A stretch of 64,000 bases of DNA. It comes from Phenylobacterium sp. Its GTDB lineage: Bacteria > Pseudomonadota > Alphaproteobacteria > Caulobacterales > Caulobacteraceae. Location of the stretch: positions 29,408-93,407 of the forward strand of contig NZ_JAUYQL010000135.1 of the NCBI RefSeq assembly GCF_030697305.1. Reading direction: 5' to 3'. Below the pieces are notes generated by a model that was not told the origin of the DNA, did no database searches, and worked only from the letters and a program-made list of their open reading frames with translations. Positions within the stretch are counted from its first letter, which is position 1; every line of letters begins with the position of its first letter. Positions 9,040-20,423 of this stretch are shown here, piece by piece. A program made the position numbers and the translations under genes.

Positions 9040-10197
9040 TCAGCTTGGGTCCCGACTTTCGTCGGGATGAGCGGGAGTGGGGGACCACTCGGCTTGAACA
9101 TTCCAATCACGCTCCGTCGAGGCCCGATCCGCCTGCATTCCCGCAAACACCTCCGGCGCCAGCCGCCTGAGCGCCCAAGCCGCCGCGCCTCTCACCACGG
9201 GCGCCGGGTCGTCCAGCAACGCCAGCACACGCGTCACCAGTCCCACGTCCCCCGAGTTGCCGATCGCGTAGAGGACGTTGCGGACGAAGCGGTCGCGGCC
9301 GATGCGCTTGACCGGGCTCTTGGCGAACAGGGCGCGGAAGGCGGCCTCGTCCAGCAGGGCGAGCTCTCCCAGCGGCGGCGCGCGCAAAGCCTCCCGCGCA
9401 TGCAGGGCCTGTTCGTGGGCGATCTGGGCGAACTTGTTCCAAGGGCAGGCGGCCAGGCAGTCGTCACAGCCATAGATGCGGTTGCCGAGCGCGGGCCGGA
9501 ACTCGGCGGGAATCGCGTCCTGCAATTCGATGGTCAGGTAGGAGATGCAGCGCCGCGCATCGAGCTGGTACGGCGCCGGGAAGGCGTTGGTCGGGCAGGC
9601 GTCGAGGCAGGCGTGGCAGGCGCCGCAGTGGTCCTCGGACGGAGCGTCCGGCTTGAGCTCGCGCGTGGTCAGCACCGCGCCCAGGAACAGCCAGGAGCCG
9701 AACTCCCGCGACACCAGGTTGGTGTGACGGCCCTGCCAGCCCAGGCCGGCGCGCTCGGCCAGCGGCTTTTCCATCAGCGGCGCGGTGTCGACGAACACCT
9801 TCACCTCGGCCGGGAAACGCTGCTGCATCCACCGCGCTAGCGTCTTCAACCGCTTCTTGATCAGCTCATGGTAATCGTCGCCCTGGGCGTAGGCCGAGAT
9901 CGCGCCAAGCTCGGGATGCGCCAGGATCTCTCGCGGGTCGGCGTCCGGCCCGTAGTTGACGCCCAGCATCACCGCCGATCGCGCCTCGCCCCACATGGCG
10001 GTCGGGTGGGCGCGGCGTTCGGCGGTCTGCGCCATCCAGGCCATCTCGCCGTGGCGGCCGGCGTCGACGAACTGCGCCAGTCGATCCGACGCAGGCCACG
10101 CTTCGGAGGCGTCGGCGAAACGGCAGGCGTCGAACCCCAGCCGCAGGGCCTCGGCGCGGATCAGCGTCTCAATGGAGTCAGAAGTCGAGGTCGTCAT
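9040..10197 (-). CDS. queG: Epoxyqueuosine reductase
   Basis: Reduces epoxyqueuosine to queuosine in the tRNA wobble base, using cobalamin and two 4Fe-4S clusters. The clusters are visible as [16 protein letters not shown] and [14 protein letters not shown]. The N-terminal corrinoid-binding reductase region starts [18 protein letters not shown], and a HEAT-like repeat ([21 protein letters not shown]) lies near the C-terminus. At 385 residues it is normal length, but the last nine residues, HPDESRDPS, are encoded by the right arm of the REP-like repeat, and the stop sits at the repeat edge. The gene overlaps the upstream GST gene by 20 bases. Confidence 0.95.
   Translation of the reverse strand: MTTSTSDSIETLIRAEALRLGFDACRFADASEAWPASDRLAQFVDAGRHGEMAWMAQTAERRAHPTAMWGEARSAVMLGVNYGPDADPREILAHPELGAISAYAQGDDYHELIKKRLKTLARWMQQRFPAEVKVFVDTAPLMEKPLAERAGLGWQGRHTNLVSREFGSWLFLGAVLTTRELKPDAPSEDHCGACHACLDACPTNAFPAPYQLDARRCISYLTIELQDAIPAEFRPALGNRIYGCDDCLAACPWNKFAQIAHEQALHAREALRAPPLGELALLDEAAFRALFAKSPVKRIGRDRFVRNVLYAIGNSGDVGLVTRVLALLDDPAPVVRGAAAWALRRLAPEVFAGMQADRASTERDWNVQAEWSPTPAHPDESRDPS
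9042..9074 (-). repeat. REP-like palindromic element, right arm of an inverted pair
   Basis: Exact reverse complement of 8677-8709 over 33 bases. It is translated as the C-terminal tail of QueG, which shows that it inserted into, or became joined to, the 3' end of that gene. Confidence 0.9.
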
Positions 10198-10864
10198 AGT
10201 GGCCGGCGGGCGCCAGCCCCGGCCAGCGATCGAGGAGCAACGGCCTGAAGCAAGGCCGGCTCTTCAGCTTCATGTACCACGTCTTCACGCCCGGGAAGTC
10301 ACGCCAGGGGATGTCGCCGAAGTAGTCGATCACCGACAGGTGCGCGGCGGCGGCGAAATCCGCCAGGCTCATGCGCTGGCCTGCCAGCCACTCGCGGCCC
10401 TGCAACAGGGCCTCGATATAGTCGAGGTGGGCGCGCAGCGCCTCGCGGCCGTGGCGCAGCGCGGCCAGATCGGGCGAGCCCAAGCGCAGCAGACGCTTTT
10501 CCATCTTCTCGTGCAGCAGGGTGCCGCCGACCTCGAAGTCGAACTTGCGGTCGAACCACTGCAGCAGGCGCCGCGCCTCGGCCCGTTCGGCCGGGCGGCG
10601 GCTGAGCAGCGCGGGCTCCGGATAGCGTTCCTCAAGGTAGTCGAGGATGGCGCGGCTCTCGCACAACACCAGCTCGCCTTCGCCGTCGCTGTCGACCAGC
10701 ACGGGCGTGGCCCCTGACGGGCTGAGGCGTGCGAACTCCTCCGGCCGCTCCCAGTAGCGGACGTGATTCTCCTGGAACGCGAGGCGCTTCTCCCCCAGCG
10801 CAAGGCGAACCTGGCGAGAGGCGGGATCCAACGGAAAATGGTGCAGTGTGCGTTCGGCGGCCAT
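10178..10864 (-). CDS. Glutathione S-transferase family protein
   Basis: Cytosolic GST-fold protein of 228 residues. The N-terminal thioredoxin-like domain ([25 protein letters not shown]) contains the cis-proline region [11 protein letters not shown] and the glutathione gamma-Glu contact [15 protein letters not shown]. The all-helical C-terminal domain has [19 protein letters not shown], the usual N-capping box. The start is ATG at 10864. It lies directly upstream of queG with a 20-base overlap, so the two are probably one transcript. The substrate is unknown; such proteins detoxify electrophiles or act as chaperone-like factors. A glutathione synthetase gene occurs at 27156. Confidence 0.9.
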   Translation of the reverse strand: MAAERTLHHFPLDPASRQVRLALGEKRLAFQENHVRYWERPEEFARLSPSGATPVLVDSDGEGELVLCESRAILDYLEERYPEPALLSRRPAERAEARRLLQWFDRKFDFEVGGTLLHEKMEKRLLRLGSPDLAALRHGREALRAHLDYIEALLQGREWLAGQRMSLADFAAAAHLSVIDYFGDIPWRDFPGVKTWYMKLKSRPCFRPLLLDRWPGLAPAGHYDDLDF

Positions 10865-10947
10865 GGCGGTCAGGGGCGGGTCAGCGTGGCGCTGACGTTG
10901 AGAACAACGCGCCAGACACGGCGCGCAATCCCTTAAAGTCCCGTTTA

Positions 10948-11892
10948 CTACGCACGGTCCGGAATCTCCTCGGCGAACGCGCCGCCGTGCGGCTCGGCCC
11001 GGCCCCGAGGATCGGCGTGGATGATCACGTCGGCCGAGGGAAACGCTTCGAGCAGGCGTTTCTCCGCCGCGACGATCGCCTCATGCACCGCTTCCAGGCT
11101 CAGGTCGGCGTCGAGGTCGACATGCATCTGCATATGGATGATCGGTCCGGCGGCGCGGGTGCGCAGCTGGTGAACGTCGGTCAGGCGCGGATCATGGGTC
11201 ACCAGCTCGACGATCCGCGCGCGCTCCTCGTTCGGCAATTCTCGGTCCATGAGCTGAGCCGACGCCTCGCGGAACACCCCCACGGCCCCCCACAGCAGCA
11301 AGGCGGCGACAACGAAGGCGGCCACCGCGTCCAGACGCCCCTGGCCCAGCCAAGCCGCGGCCGCGATGCCCAGCAGGGCGACGACGTTCGAGGCGAGGTC
11401 GGACATGTAGTGGGCTCGGTCGCCCGAGATCGCCACGGAGCCGGTGCGCTTCAGCACCTGCGTCTGGGCGTAGATCAGGCCGGCGGTGAGCGCGGTGGAG
11501 GCGAGCATCGCGGCGATCGCCCAGCCCCCTGACTCCAAGGGTTGCGGATCCAGGGCGTGACGCACCGCCTCCTGGCCGATCAAGGCCGCCGAGGCGAACA
11601 CCAGGCCCGCCTGTACGAGGCTTGCGAAGGCTTCGGCCTTGCCGTGGCCAAAGCGGTGCTCGGCATCCGGAGGGGCGGCGGCGTAGCGCACGGCGAAAAA
11701 GGTGATCAGCGAGGCCAGCAGGTCCAACCCTGAGTCCGCCAGGGACGCGAGCAGGGCGATCGAGCCGCTGGCCATCCACGCTGCGGACTTCATCGCCACC
11801 AGCGCCAGCGCCACGCTCACGGAGAGCAGGGTGACCCGTCGGGTCAAGGCGAAGGTCTCGCCTGGACTGAGCCTGGGCGTGGCGGAGGTCAT
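10948..11892 (-). CDS. Cation diffusion facilitator family metal exporter (FieF-like)
   Basis: Inner-membrane proton-coupled divalent cation exporter. About six membrane segments are visible in the first 210 residues. The DxxxD metal pair appears in SLADSGLDLL (second membrane helix) and the HxxxD pair in AHYMSDLASN (fifth), the layout of FieF/YiiP zinc-iron exporters. The HRFGHGKAE loop is typical. The cytosolic ferredoxin-like domain follows (VHQLRTRAAGPIIHMQMHVDLDADLSLEAVH). Length 314 residues. It is oriented away from rpsT. Metal specificity (Zn, Fe, Mn) cannot be settled by eye. Confidence 0.93.
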   Translation of the reverse strand: MTSATPRLSPGETFALTRRVTLLSVSVALALVAMKSAAWMASGSIALLASLADSGLDLLASLITFFAVRYAAAPPDAEHRFGHGKAEAFASLVQAGLVFASAALIGQEAVRHALDPQPLESGGWAIAAMLASTALTAGLIYAQTQVLKRTGSVAISGDRAHYMSDLASNVVALLGIAAAAWLGQGRLDAVAAFVVAALLLWGAVGVFREASAQLMDRELPNEERARIVELVTHDPRLTDVHQLRTRAAGPIIHMQMHVDLDADLSLEAVHEAIVAAEKRLLEAFPSADVIIHADPRGRAEPHGGAFAEEIPDRA

Positions 11893-12044
11893 CGGCTCTA
11901 ATTACCCAAGCGGGGGCCTCGACCCCAGCGCAAATGACTCGCAGCCGGCGGCGCATTGACCGGGCCTATCGCATCCCGTATATCCGCGCCTCCGAATTTC
12001 ACCGTCCGGCGAGGCCCGGGCGCGAACCTGTTTGAGAGCTGAAA

Positions 12045-12314
12045 ATGGCCAATACGCCCGGCGCCAAGAAGGCCGTCCGCAAGATCGCCCGCCGCACTGA
12101 GATCAACAAGGCGCGCCGTTCGCGCCTGCGCACCTTCCTGCGCCGCTTCGAAGAAGCCGTCACGGCCGGCGACAAGCCCACCGCGACCACGGCTTTCGTC
12201 GAGGCTCAGTCCGAGCTGATGCGCGCCGTCAGCAAGGGCGTCGTGCACAAGAACACCGGTTCGCGGAAGGTCTCGCGCCTCGCAGCCCGCCTGAAGAAAC
12301 TCGCCGCCGCCTGA
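12045..12314 (+). CDS. rpsT: Small ribosomal subunit protein bS20
   Basis: Primary 16S rRNA-binding protein of the small subunit. The sequence is 89 residues, highly basic, with the S20 pattern [38 protein letters not shown] and a C-terminal [17 protein letters not shown] purine-rich GAGCTGAAA precedes the ATG. The position immediately upstream of dnaA is conserved in many alphaproteobacteria. A hairpin with a T run follows the stop. Confidence 0.98.
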   Translation: MANTPGAKKAVRKIARRTEINKARRSRLRTFLRRFEEAVTAGDKPTATTAFVEAQSELMRAVSKGVVHKNTGSRKVSRLAARLKKLAAA

Positions 12315-12717
12315 GGCGCGCTGGCGCCCCGCAAGGGCGTCTTTCCCTGCTTGTCAATTATAGCTGCCGCGACCCCTTTTCAGGGGTCGCGAAATCGTGC
12401 CCGGTGCCTGGGAGGGTGCGACTAATGCGACCAAAATACTCAGCGCCCGGAAGGTGATTTTGAGTTTCCCCTGACGGTTGAAGGGCTGCCGGTGAGTCAA
12501 CGAAAATATCGCGAAAAGCCGCGAAGAATCCCCGTTGACCCCCCAAGGCCCCCGACTAGTCTGCCGGCTCTTAGAGCGTATTCAATCTGAACTCGGATCA
12601 AAAACCGGGCGCTGGCGGGCCACTCCATGACCGCCGGACGGGAATTGTTGTGCTCTGGAAAAGGTCGACAGCAGCGTGGGGTTGCGGGTCGTCCGGTGGG
12701 TTGGTGAGGTGGCGGAC
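12315..12717 (+). promoter_or_regulatory. rpsT-dnaA intergenic region with dnaA promoter, two GANTC sites and long leader
   Basis: This 403-base gap has no credible ORF. It holds the rpsT terminator, a perfect 9-bp hairpin at 12368-12391, GANTC sites at 12494-12498 (GAGTC) and 12526-12530 (GAATC), and a sigma-70-like promoter: TTGACC at 12535-12540, 16 bases, TAGTCT at 12557-12562. That predicts transcription from about 12569 and an untranslated leader near 149 nt. In Caulobacter crescentus dnaA also has a GANTC-regulated promoter and a leader of about 155 nt that affects translation; the match is an inference from layout. No consensus TTATCCACA box was found here, so it is not an obvious origin. 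Confidence 0.65.
12323..12344 (+). terminator. Rho-independent terminator after rpsT
   Basis: GGCGCCC CGCAA GGGCGTC can form a 7-bp stem (one G-T pair) and is followed by TTT. It lies nine bases after the rpsT stop, so it would separate rpsT from dnaA. Confidence 0.6.
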
Positions 12718-14151
12718 ATGACTAGCGGGGGCTATGTGGGCGCGGTGACTGACACCCAGGCGGGGCTGGTCTGGGATAAAACTTGCCTGGCGCTCAAGCG
12801 CGAGCTGGGCGATGCGACCTTCGGGTCGTGGCTGGGCCAGGCGGCGCTGCGCGAGCATGCAGGCGAAGTGTGCCTGGTCGCCGCCACCGGCGTGGCCCGC
12901 GACTGGATCCGTCGCCATGCCTGGCGGCGCATCGGCGAGCTGTGGGCGCAGAACGATCCCCTCGGCCGCCGTCTGGACCTGAAGTCCAAGATGGAGTTCG
13001 ACACCGTCTCCGCCGCCGACACGCAGGCCGTCCCGGTGGCCGCGACGCCGGCCCTGCGCGTGGTCGACGCCGAGCCTGCGGCGCCTGCGCCGGAGACTGC
13101 GCGCCAAGCCCGCCAGCAGGGACTGCAGGAGCGCTTCAGCTTCGACACCTTCGTCGCCGGCCCGGCCAACGAGTTCGCCTTCGCGGTCGCCCGCCGGGTC
13201 GCCACCTGGGCCGACGGCCACTTCAACCCGGTGGTGTTCCACGGGCCTTACGGCTTCGGCAAGACCCACCTGCTGAACGCCATGGCCTGGGAGGCCATGC
13301 GCAACGCGCCGGACAAGCGGGTGGTCTATCTGACAGCCGAACGCTTCACCTCGACCTTCGTGCGCGCCATCCAGGACAAGCAGACCGCGGCGTTCAAGGC
13401 CGATCTGCGCAACGCCGACCTGCTGCTGATCGACGATGTGCACTTCGTCGCCGGCAAACCCTCCACTCAGGAGGAGCTGTTTCACACCTTGATCGCCCTG
13501 GTCGAGGATGGCCGCCGGGTGGTGATGACCGCCGACCGCGCACCGACCGACCTGTCGGAGCTCGAGCCGCGCCTGCGTTCGCACCTGCAGGCGGGTCTGG
13601 TCTGCGGCATCGAGCCGGCCGATTACAACCTTCGCCTCGGCATCCTGGAGCGCAAGCTGGCGACGCTGGCCCAGCAGGGCAAGTTCCTGCCGTCCGCCCG
13701 GCCCGAAGTGCTGCAGTTCCTCGCCGAACGCTTCACCGACTCCGTACGCGAACTCGAGGGCGCGCTGAACACCCTGGTCGCCCGGGTCGGCGGGGACCTC
13801 GCCCGTCTGACGCTCGACGAGGCGCAGGCCATCCTGCGTCCGCACTTCGCCTGCGGTGAAAAGCGGGTGACCGTCGACCAGATCCAGAAGGCGGTGGCCG
13901 AGCATTATGGCCTGCAGCAATCGGACATGACGTCTGAGCGCCGCGCCCGCGCGGTCGCCCGTCCGCGTCAGGCGGCAATGTGGATCGCCAAACAGATCAC
14001 CACCCGCTCGCTGCCCGACATCGGCCGTCGCTTCGGCGGCAGGGACCACACGACGGTTTTGCATGCGGTGCGCCGCATCGAGGCCTTGAAGGTGGATGAC
14101 CCGACCTTGGCCCGCGACCTCGACGTTCTGCTGCGGAAACTGCGCGGCTGA
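12718..14151 (+). CDS. dnaA: Chromosomal replication initiator protein DnaA
   Basis: AAA+ protein that binds and melts the origin. Domain I covers LVWDKTCLALKRELGDATFGSWLGQAALRE, and a short linker follows. The AAA+ core has Walker A GPYGFGKTHLL near residue 180, Walker B LLLIDDVHF and sensor 2 FTDSVRELEGALNTL. The C-terminal helix-turn-helix holds the DnaA signature GRRFGGRDHTTVLHAVRRIEAL. ATG 12718 (MTSGGYVGA) is chosen over the track start at 12676 because GAGGTGG lies just upstream and the length, 477 residues, agrees with Caulobacter. Its transcription probably responds to GANTC methylation and its leader may control translation. Confidence 0.97.
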   Translation: MTSGGYVGAVTDTQAGLVWDKTCLALKRELGDATFGSWLGQAALREHAGEVCLVAATGVARDWIRRHAWRRIGELWAQNDPLGRRLDLKSKMEFDTVSAADTQAVPVAATPALRVVDAEPAAPAPETARQARQQGLQERFSFDTFVAGPANEFAFAVARRVATWADGHFNPVVFHGPYGFGKTHLLNAMAWEAMRNAPDKRVVYLTAERFTSTFVRAIQDKQTAAFKADLRNADLLLIDDVHFVAGKPSTQEELFHTLIALVEDGRRVVMTADRAPTDLSELEPRLRSHLQAGLVCGIEPADYNLRLGILERKLATLAQQGKFLPSARPEVLQFLAERFTDSVRELEGALNTLVARVGGDLARLTLDEAQAILRPHFACGEKRVTVDQIQKAVAEHYGLQQSDMTSERRARAVARPRQAAMWIAKQITTRSLPDIGRRFGGRDHTTVLHAVRRIEALKVDDPTLARDLDVLLRKLRG

Positions 14152-14163
14152 CCTAACTCGCCC

Positions 14164-17741
<3,578 letters not shown>

Positions 17742-17789
17742 CGCCCGCTCTTAGCGGGTTTTGGCCAACGGAGCGAAGATCGGCTCGCA

Positions 17790-17823
17790 CCGTCTCTCCG
17801 ACCCTTTTCCCCAAGGGAGACGG
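17790..17823. terminator. Weak hairpin between dnaN and recF
   Basis: CCGTCTC and GAGACGG can pair across about 20 bases in the 89-base gap between dnaN and recF. There is no convincing T run. It could be an attenuator or an RNA-processing site; low certainty. Confidence 0.3.
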
Positions 17824-17830
17824 AGCGCGC

Positions 17831-18949
17831 CTACACTCGCAGCGGCATCAGCACGTAGCGGACGTCGGCGTCGGTGGGGTCGAGGACCAGGGCAGGGTCG
17901 TTGGGCCCGCCGAAGCGGAATTCGGCCTGGGGGGCGGAGACCTGATCGGTGACGTCCAGCAGGTAGCGGGCGTTGAACGACAGCTCGAACGGCTCGCCGT
18001 CGTAGTCGATCTCCAGCTCCTCGACCGCCTGACCGGCCTCCATGTTGCGCACGGTCAGGACCATGCGCCCGGGCTCCATGGCCATGCGCACCGAGCGCGA
18101 CTTCTCGGCCGAGATGGTCGCCACCCGGTCGACGGCTTGCGCGAACAGCTTGTTGTCGACCAGCATCACCCGGTTGTTGTCGCGCGGGATCACCCGGCTG
18201 TAGTCGGGGAACGAGCCGTCGATGACCTTGGAGGTCAGCGCTGCGCCGTTGAATTCGAAGCGCACCTTCTGGGCGCTGAGTTGCAGGTCGACCTGCTCGC
18301 CGGCGTCGTCCAACAGGCGTCGCGCCTCGCCGACCGTCTTGCGCGGCACGATCACGCCCGGCGATCCCACCGCGCCTTCCGGCGCCGGCATCTCGGCCAG
18401 GGCGAGGCGGTGGCCGTCGGTGGCGACGGCGCGCAACTTGGCCACGCCGTCCTCGACCACCGTGTGCAGGTAGAGGCCGTTCAGGTAGTAGCGCGTCTCC
18501 TCGGTGGAGATGGCGAAGCGGGTCTTGTCCATCAGTCGGATCAGGTCGGCGACGTCGACGCCGATGCGCCCCGACAGCCCGTCCGACGACATCACCGGGA
18601 AATCCCCCGACGGCAGCACCGGCAGGTTGAAGCGCGATCGGCCGGCGGCCACCGTCAGGCGCGGGTCCTCGCCGGTGAAGCTGAGCTGAACGTCGGAGCC
18701 GTCCGGCAGCTTGCGCACGATCTCGTAGAGCGTGTGGGCCGGCGCGGTGATCTGGCCGGGCTGGTCCACCTGGGCCAACGCCTGGTCGATGATCTCCATG
18801 TCCAGGTCGGTGGCGGAGAAGCTCAGGCGGTCGCGGTCCGCCGACAGCAGCACATTGGACAGGATCGGGATGGTGTTCCGCCGCTCGACCGCGCTCTGCA
18901 CGTGGCCCAGCGCCTTCAGCAGCGCCGCCCGCTCAATCGTCAACTTCAT
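17831..18949 (-). CDS. dnaN: DNA polymerase III subunit beta (sliding clamp)
   Basis: Ring-shaped processivity factor. The N-terminus MKLTIERAALLKALGHVQSAVERRNTIPILSNVLL and the C-terminal PTDADVRYVLMPLRV (clamp peptide-binding end) are diagnostic. Three clamp domains of about 120 residues fit the 372-residue length. The track ORF extends to 19078, but ATG 18949 (MKLTIERA) is the family start. A single GAATC lies about 83 bases upstream at 19032. The genes recF and gyrB follow downstream. Confidence 0.98.
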   Translation of the reverse strand: MKLTIERAALLKALGHVQSAVERRNTIPILSNVLLSADRDRLSFSATDLDMEIIDQALAQVDQPGQITAPAHTLYEIVRKLPDGSDVQLSFTGEDPRLTVAAGRSRFNLPVLPSGDFPVMSSDGLSGRIGVDVADLIRLMDKTRFAISTEETRYYLNGLYLHTVVEDGVAKLRAVATDGHRLALAEMPAPEGAVGSPGVIVPRKTVGEARRLLDDAGEQVDLQLSAQKVRFEFNGAALTSKVIDGSFPDYSRVIPRDNNRVMLVDNKLFAQAVDRVATISAEKSRSVRMAMEPGRMVLTVRNMEAGQAVEELEIDYDGEPFELSFNARYLLDVTDQVSAPQAEFRFGGPNDPALVLDPTDADVRYVLMPLRV

Positions 18950-19050
18950 GTGCCGTCCGACCTCATCAAGGCGCGGGCCAAGCTCGGCCGCGACCCCGCA
19001 TCCCCAAGGGAAAGGGCCTGCGACCTTAGCGGAATCCGGAGCCGGCGAAA

Positions 19051-19065
19051 GGCCCCAGAAGGGCC
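19051..19065 (-). terminator. Possible terminator downstream of brnA
   Basis: On the minus strand GGCCC TTCTG GGGCC is followed by TTTCG. It has a five-pair stem and lies about 50 bases after the brnA stop. It also falls within the dnaN upstream region, so its role is uncertain. Confidence 0.35.
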
Positions 19066-19113
19066 CCGGGCGAGGCATTTCGCGGGGTAGTCACGGCCAC
19101 GGACACGCCGGCC

Positions 19114-19452
19114 TCAGGAACCTGCTTTTTTCAAGCTGCCGGAGTTGCGAGAGTTCGCCGATTTTGCTCGTGCGGCCCCGAGTTCTTTACGCGCTACCCG
19201 TCCGAGCGACGCTTTGAGCGCCTCGTTCATACGCGTCTGCCAACCCGCCCCGGTCGCTTTGTAGGCGTCGACCACTGCAGCATCGACGCGAAGGCTGATG
19301 GCGACCTTAGGCTCGACAGACTTCGGTCGGCCGCGCGCCTTAAAGCTTGCCTGGGTCGCTTTGGACATCACCTCGCGCGCGGGCAGAGCCTCGGCGAAGA
19401 ATGCGTCGTCCAATTCCGGCGCATCGTCCTCGAAAATTACCGGCTCAGCCAT
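19114..19452 (-). CDS. brnA: BrnA-type antitoxin
   Basis: Predicted antitoxin and autorepressor of a type II module. The protein is 112 residues. Its C-terminal part KVAISLRVDAAVVDAYKATGAGWQTRMNEALKASL is the ribbon-helix-helix/BrnA pattern (SLRxD...G.GxQTRxN). The start overlaps the brnT end by 16 bases, toxin gene first, the usual brnT-brnA order. The N-terminal segment rich in Asp/Glu would wrap the toxin. The tail after residue 90 is Ser/Ala/Lys-rich and probably disordered. Confidence 0.85.
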   Translation of the reverse strand: MAEPVIFEDDAPELDDAFFAEALPAREVMSKATQASFKARGRPKSVEPKVAISLRVDAAVVDAYKATGAGWQTRMNEALKASLGRVARKELGAARAKSANSRNSGSLKKAGS

Positions 19453-19700
19453 CTCGCCGTCTCCTTGTCGCTAGCGGGTCGAAGACTGATCACCCGCGTC
19501 ACCGAGCCGCGAGGTGTGTAGACTAGCACCCGCAGATCGCCGTCGATCGGCCCGACGGCGACGAAACGATCCTCGCCGTAGTCGAAGCGGCTATCCTGCG
19601 CCACGAGGGCTTCGTCGAGATCCATCCCACCCGCTTCCGCCAGAGAAATCCCGTGCTTCGCGATGTTGGCGGCGTCCTTCGCGGCGTCGAACTCGATCAC
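19437..19700 (-). CDS. brnT: BrnT-type toxin (RelE-fold ribonuclease family)
   Basis: Predicted mRNA-cleaving toxin, 87 residues. The N-terminus MIEFDAAKDAANIAKHGISLAEAGGMD and the middle DRFVAVGPIDGDLRVLVYTPRGSVTRVISLRPAS match the BrnT/DUF497 family. The His of AKHG and the Arg-rich end (RVISLRPASDKETARW) are in the expected positions. The brnT-brnA pair sits between dnaN and grpE in an otherwise housekeeping stretch, and its upstream region is strikingly AT-rich, which suggests acquisition by transfer. Partner: BrnA at 19114. Confidence 0.88.
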   Translation of the reverse strand: MIEFDAAKDAANIAKHGISLAEAGGMDLDEALVAQDSRFDYGEDRFVAVGPIDGDLRVLVYTPRGSVTRVISLRPASDKETARWLSR

Positions 19701-19760
19701 GACTTATCGTATATACAAAGATACATGTTTTTCAAGTCAAAGCCTGTATGATTCATACAT
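19701..19760 (-). promoter_or_regulatory. brnTA promoter/operator region with palindromes
   Basis: An AT-rich 60-base stretch directly upstream of brnT in GC-rich DNA. It contains the perfect odd palindrome TGTATGA T TCATACA at 19745-19759 and GTATATAC at 19709-19716. BrnA family antitoxins repress their own promoter, so these are the likely operator sites. Confidence 0.6.
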
Positions 19761-19802
19761 GCCACCGGTAACCGTCCGAGCAGCCCGCTCTCCCGCTACG
19801 CC

Positions 19803-20411
19803 CTAAGCCGTGCGGTCCACCGCGCCTCCTGACGCGTCCGTTTCGCCGGCGTCATAGGGGTTGTGCGCCTGGGGCTCGGCGGACGTCTGAGGCCCGGATC
19901 CCTTGGCGGCGACGATGACCATGGCCGGGCGCACGACGCGCCCGAACAACTCGTAGCCGGACTGCAACACCTGGATGACGCCGCCGCCGGCGATCTCGGC
20001 GGAGGGTTGCTCCATCACCGCCTGGTGCTGGTGGGGGTCGAACTTGGCGCCGGGCGCAGGCTCGACGCGCTTTAGGCCGTTGCGGTCGAATGCGGCCTGC
20101 AGTTCCTTGTCGGTCATCTCGACGCCGACGACGAAATTCTTCACCGGCCCGTCGACGGCTTCCGGCGCGGCGGCCAGCGCACGCTGCAAGTTGTCGGCGA
20201 CGCCCAGCAGGTCGCGGGCGAACTTCTGGATCGCATAGGCGCGGGCGTCGTTGGCCTCACGCTCGGCGCGGCGTTTGGTGTTCTCGGCGTCGGCGGCGTA
20301 GCGCAGCACCTGTTCCTTCAGCGCCGCGGCCTCGGCGCGCAGCGCCTCCAGTTCACCCGTCTCGGCGGCGGGCTGGGCTTCTTCGGCGGCGGGGGTGTGA
20401 TCTTCGGACAT
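19803..20411 (-). CDS. grpE: Nucleotide exchange factor GrpE
   Basis: Releases ADP from DnaK in the Hsp70 cycle. An acidic N-terminus precedes a long coiled coil (LEALRAEAAALKEQVLRYAADAENTKRRAEREANDARAYA) and a C-terminal beta domain (FDPHQHQAVMEQPSAEIAGGGVIQVLQSGYELFGRVVRPAMVIVAA), the GrpE signature. The track starts at 20414, but ATG 20411 has better spacing from the AGGA just upstream. It follows hrcA by about 10 bases on the same strand. dnaK and dnaJ are not in the window. Confidence 0.96.
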   Translation of the reverse strand: MSEDHTPAAEEAQPAAETGELEALRAEAAALKEQVLRYAADAENTKRRAEREANDARAYAIQKFARDLLGVADNLQRALAAAPEAVDGPVKNFVVGVEMTDKELQAAFDRNGLKRVEPAPGAKFDPHQHQAVMEQPSAEIAGGGVIQVLQSGYELFGRVVRPAMVIVAAKGSGPQTSAEPQAHNPYDAGETDASGGAVDRTA

Positions 20412-20423
20412 CATGTTCCTGGT

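Noticed and set aside
12358-12546. 62-codon minus-strand ORF in the rpsT-dnaA gap
   Set aside because: It covers the dnaA control region, has no ribosome site and resembles no protein.
12315-12717. Chromosomal origin in the rpsT-dnaA gap
   Set aside because: No consensus DnaA boxes or AT-rich unwinding element were seen, and in Caulobacter the origin lies elsewhere (near hemE).
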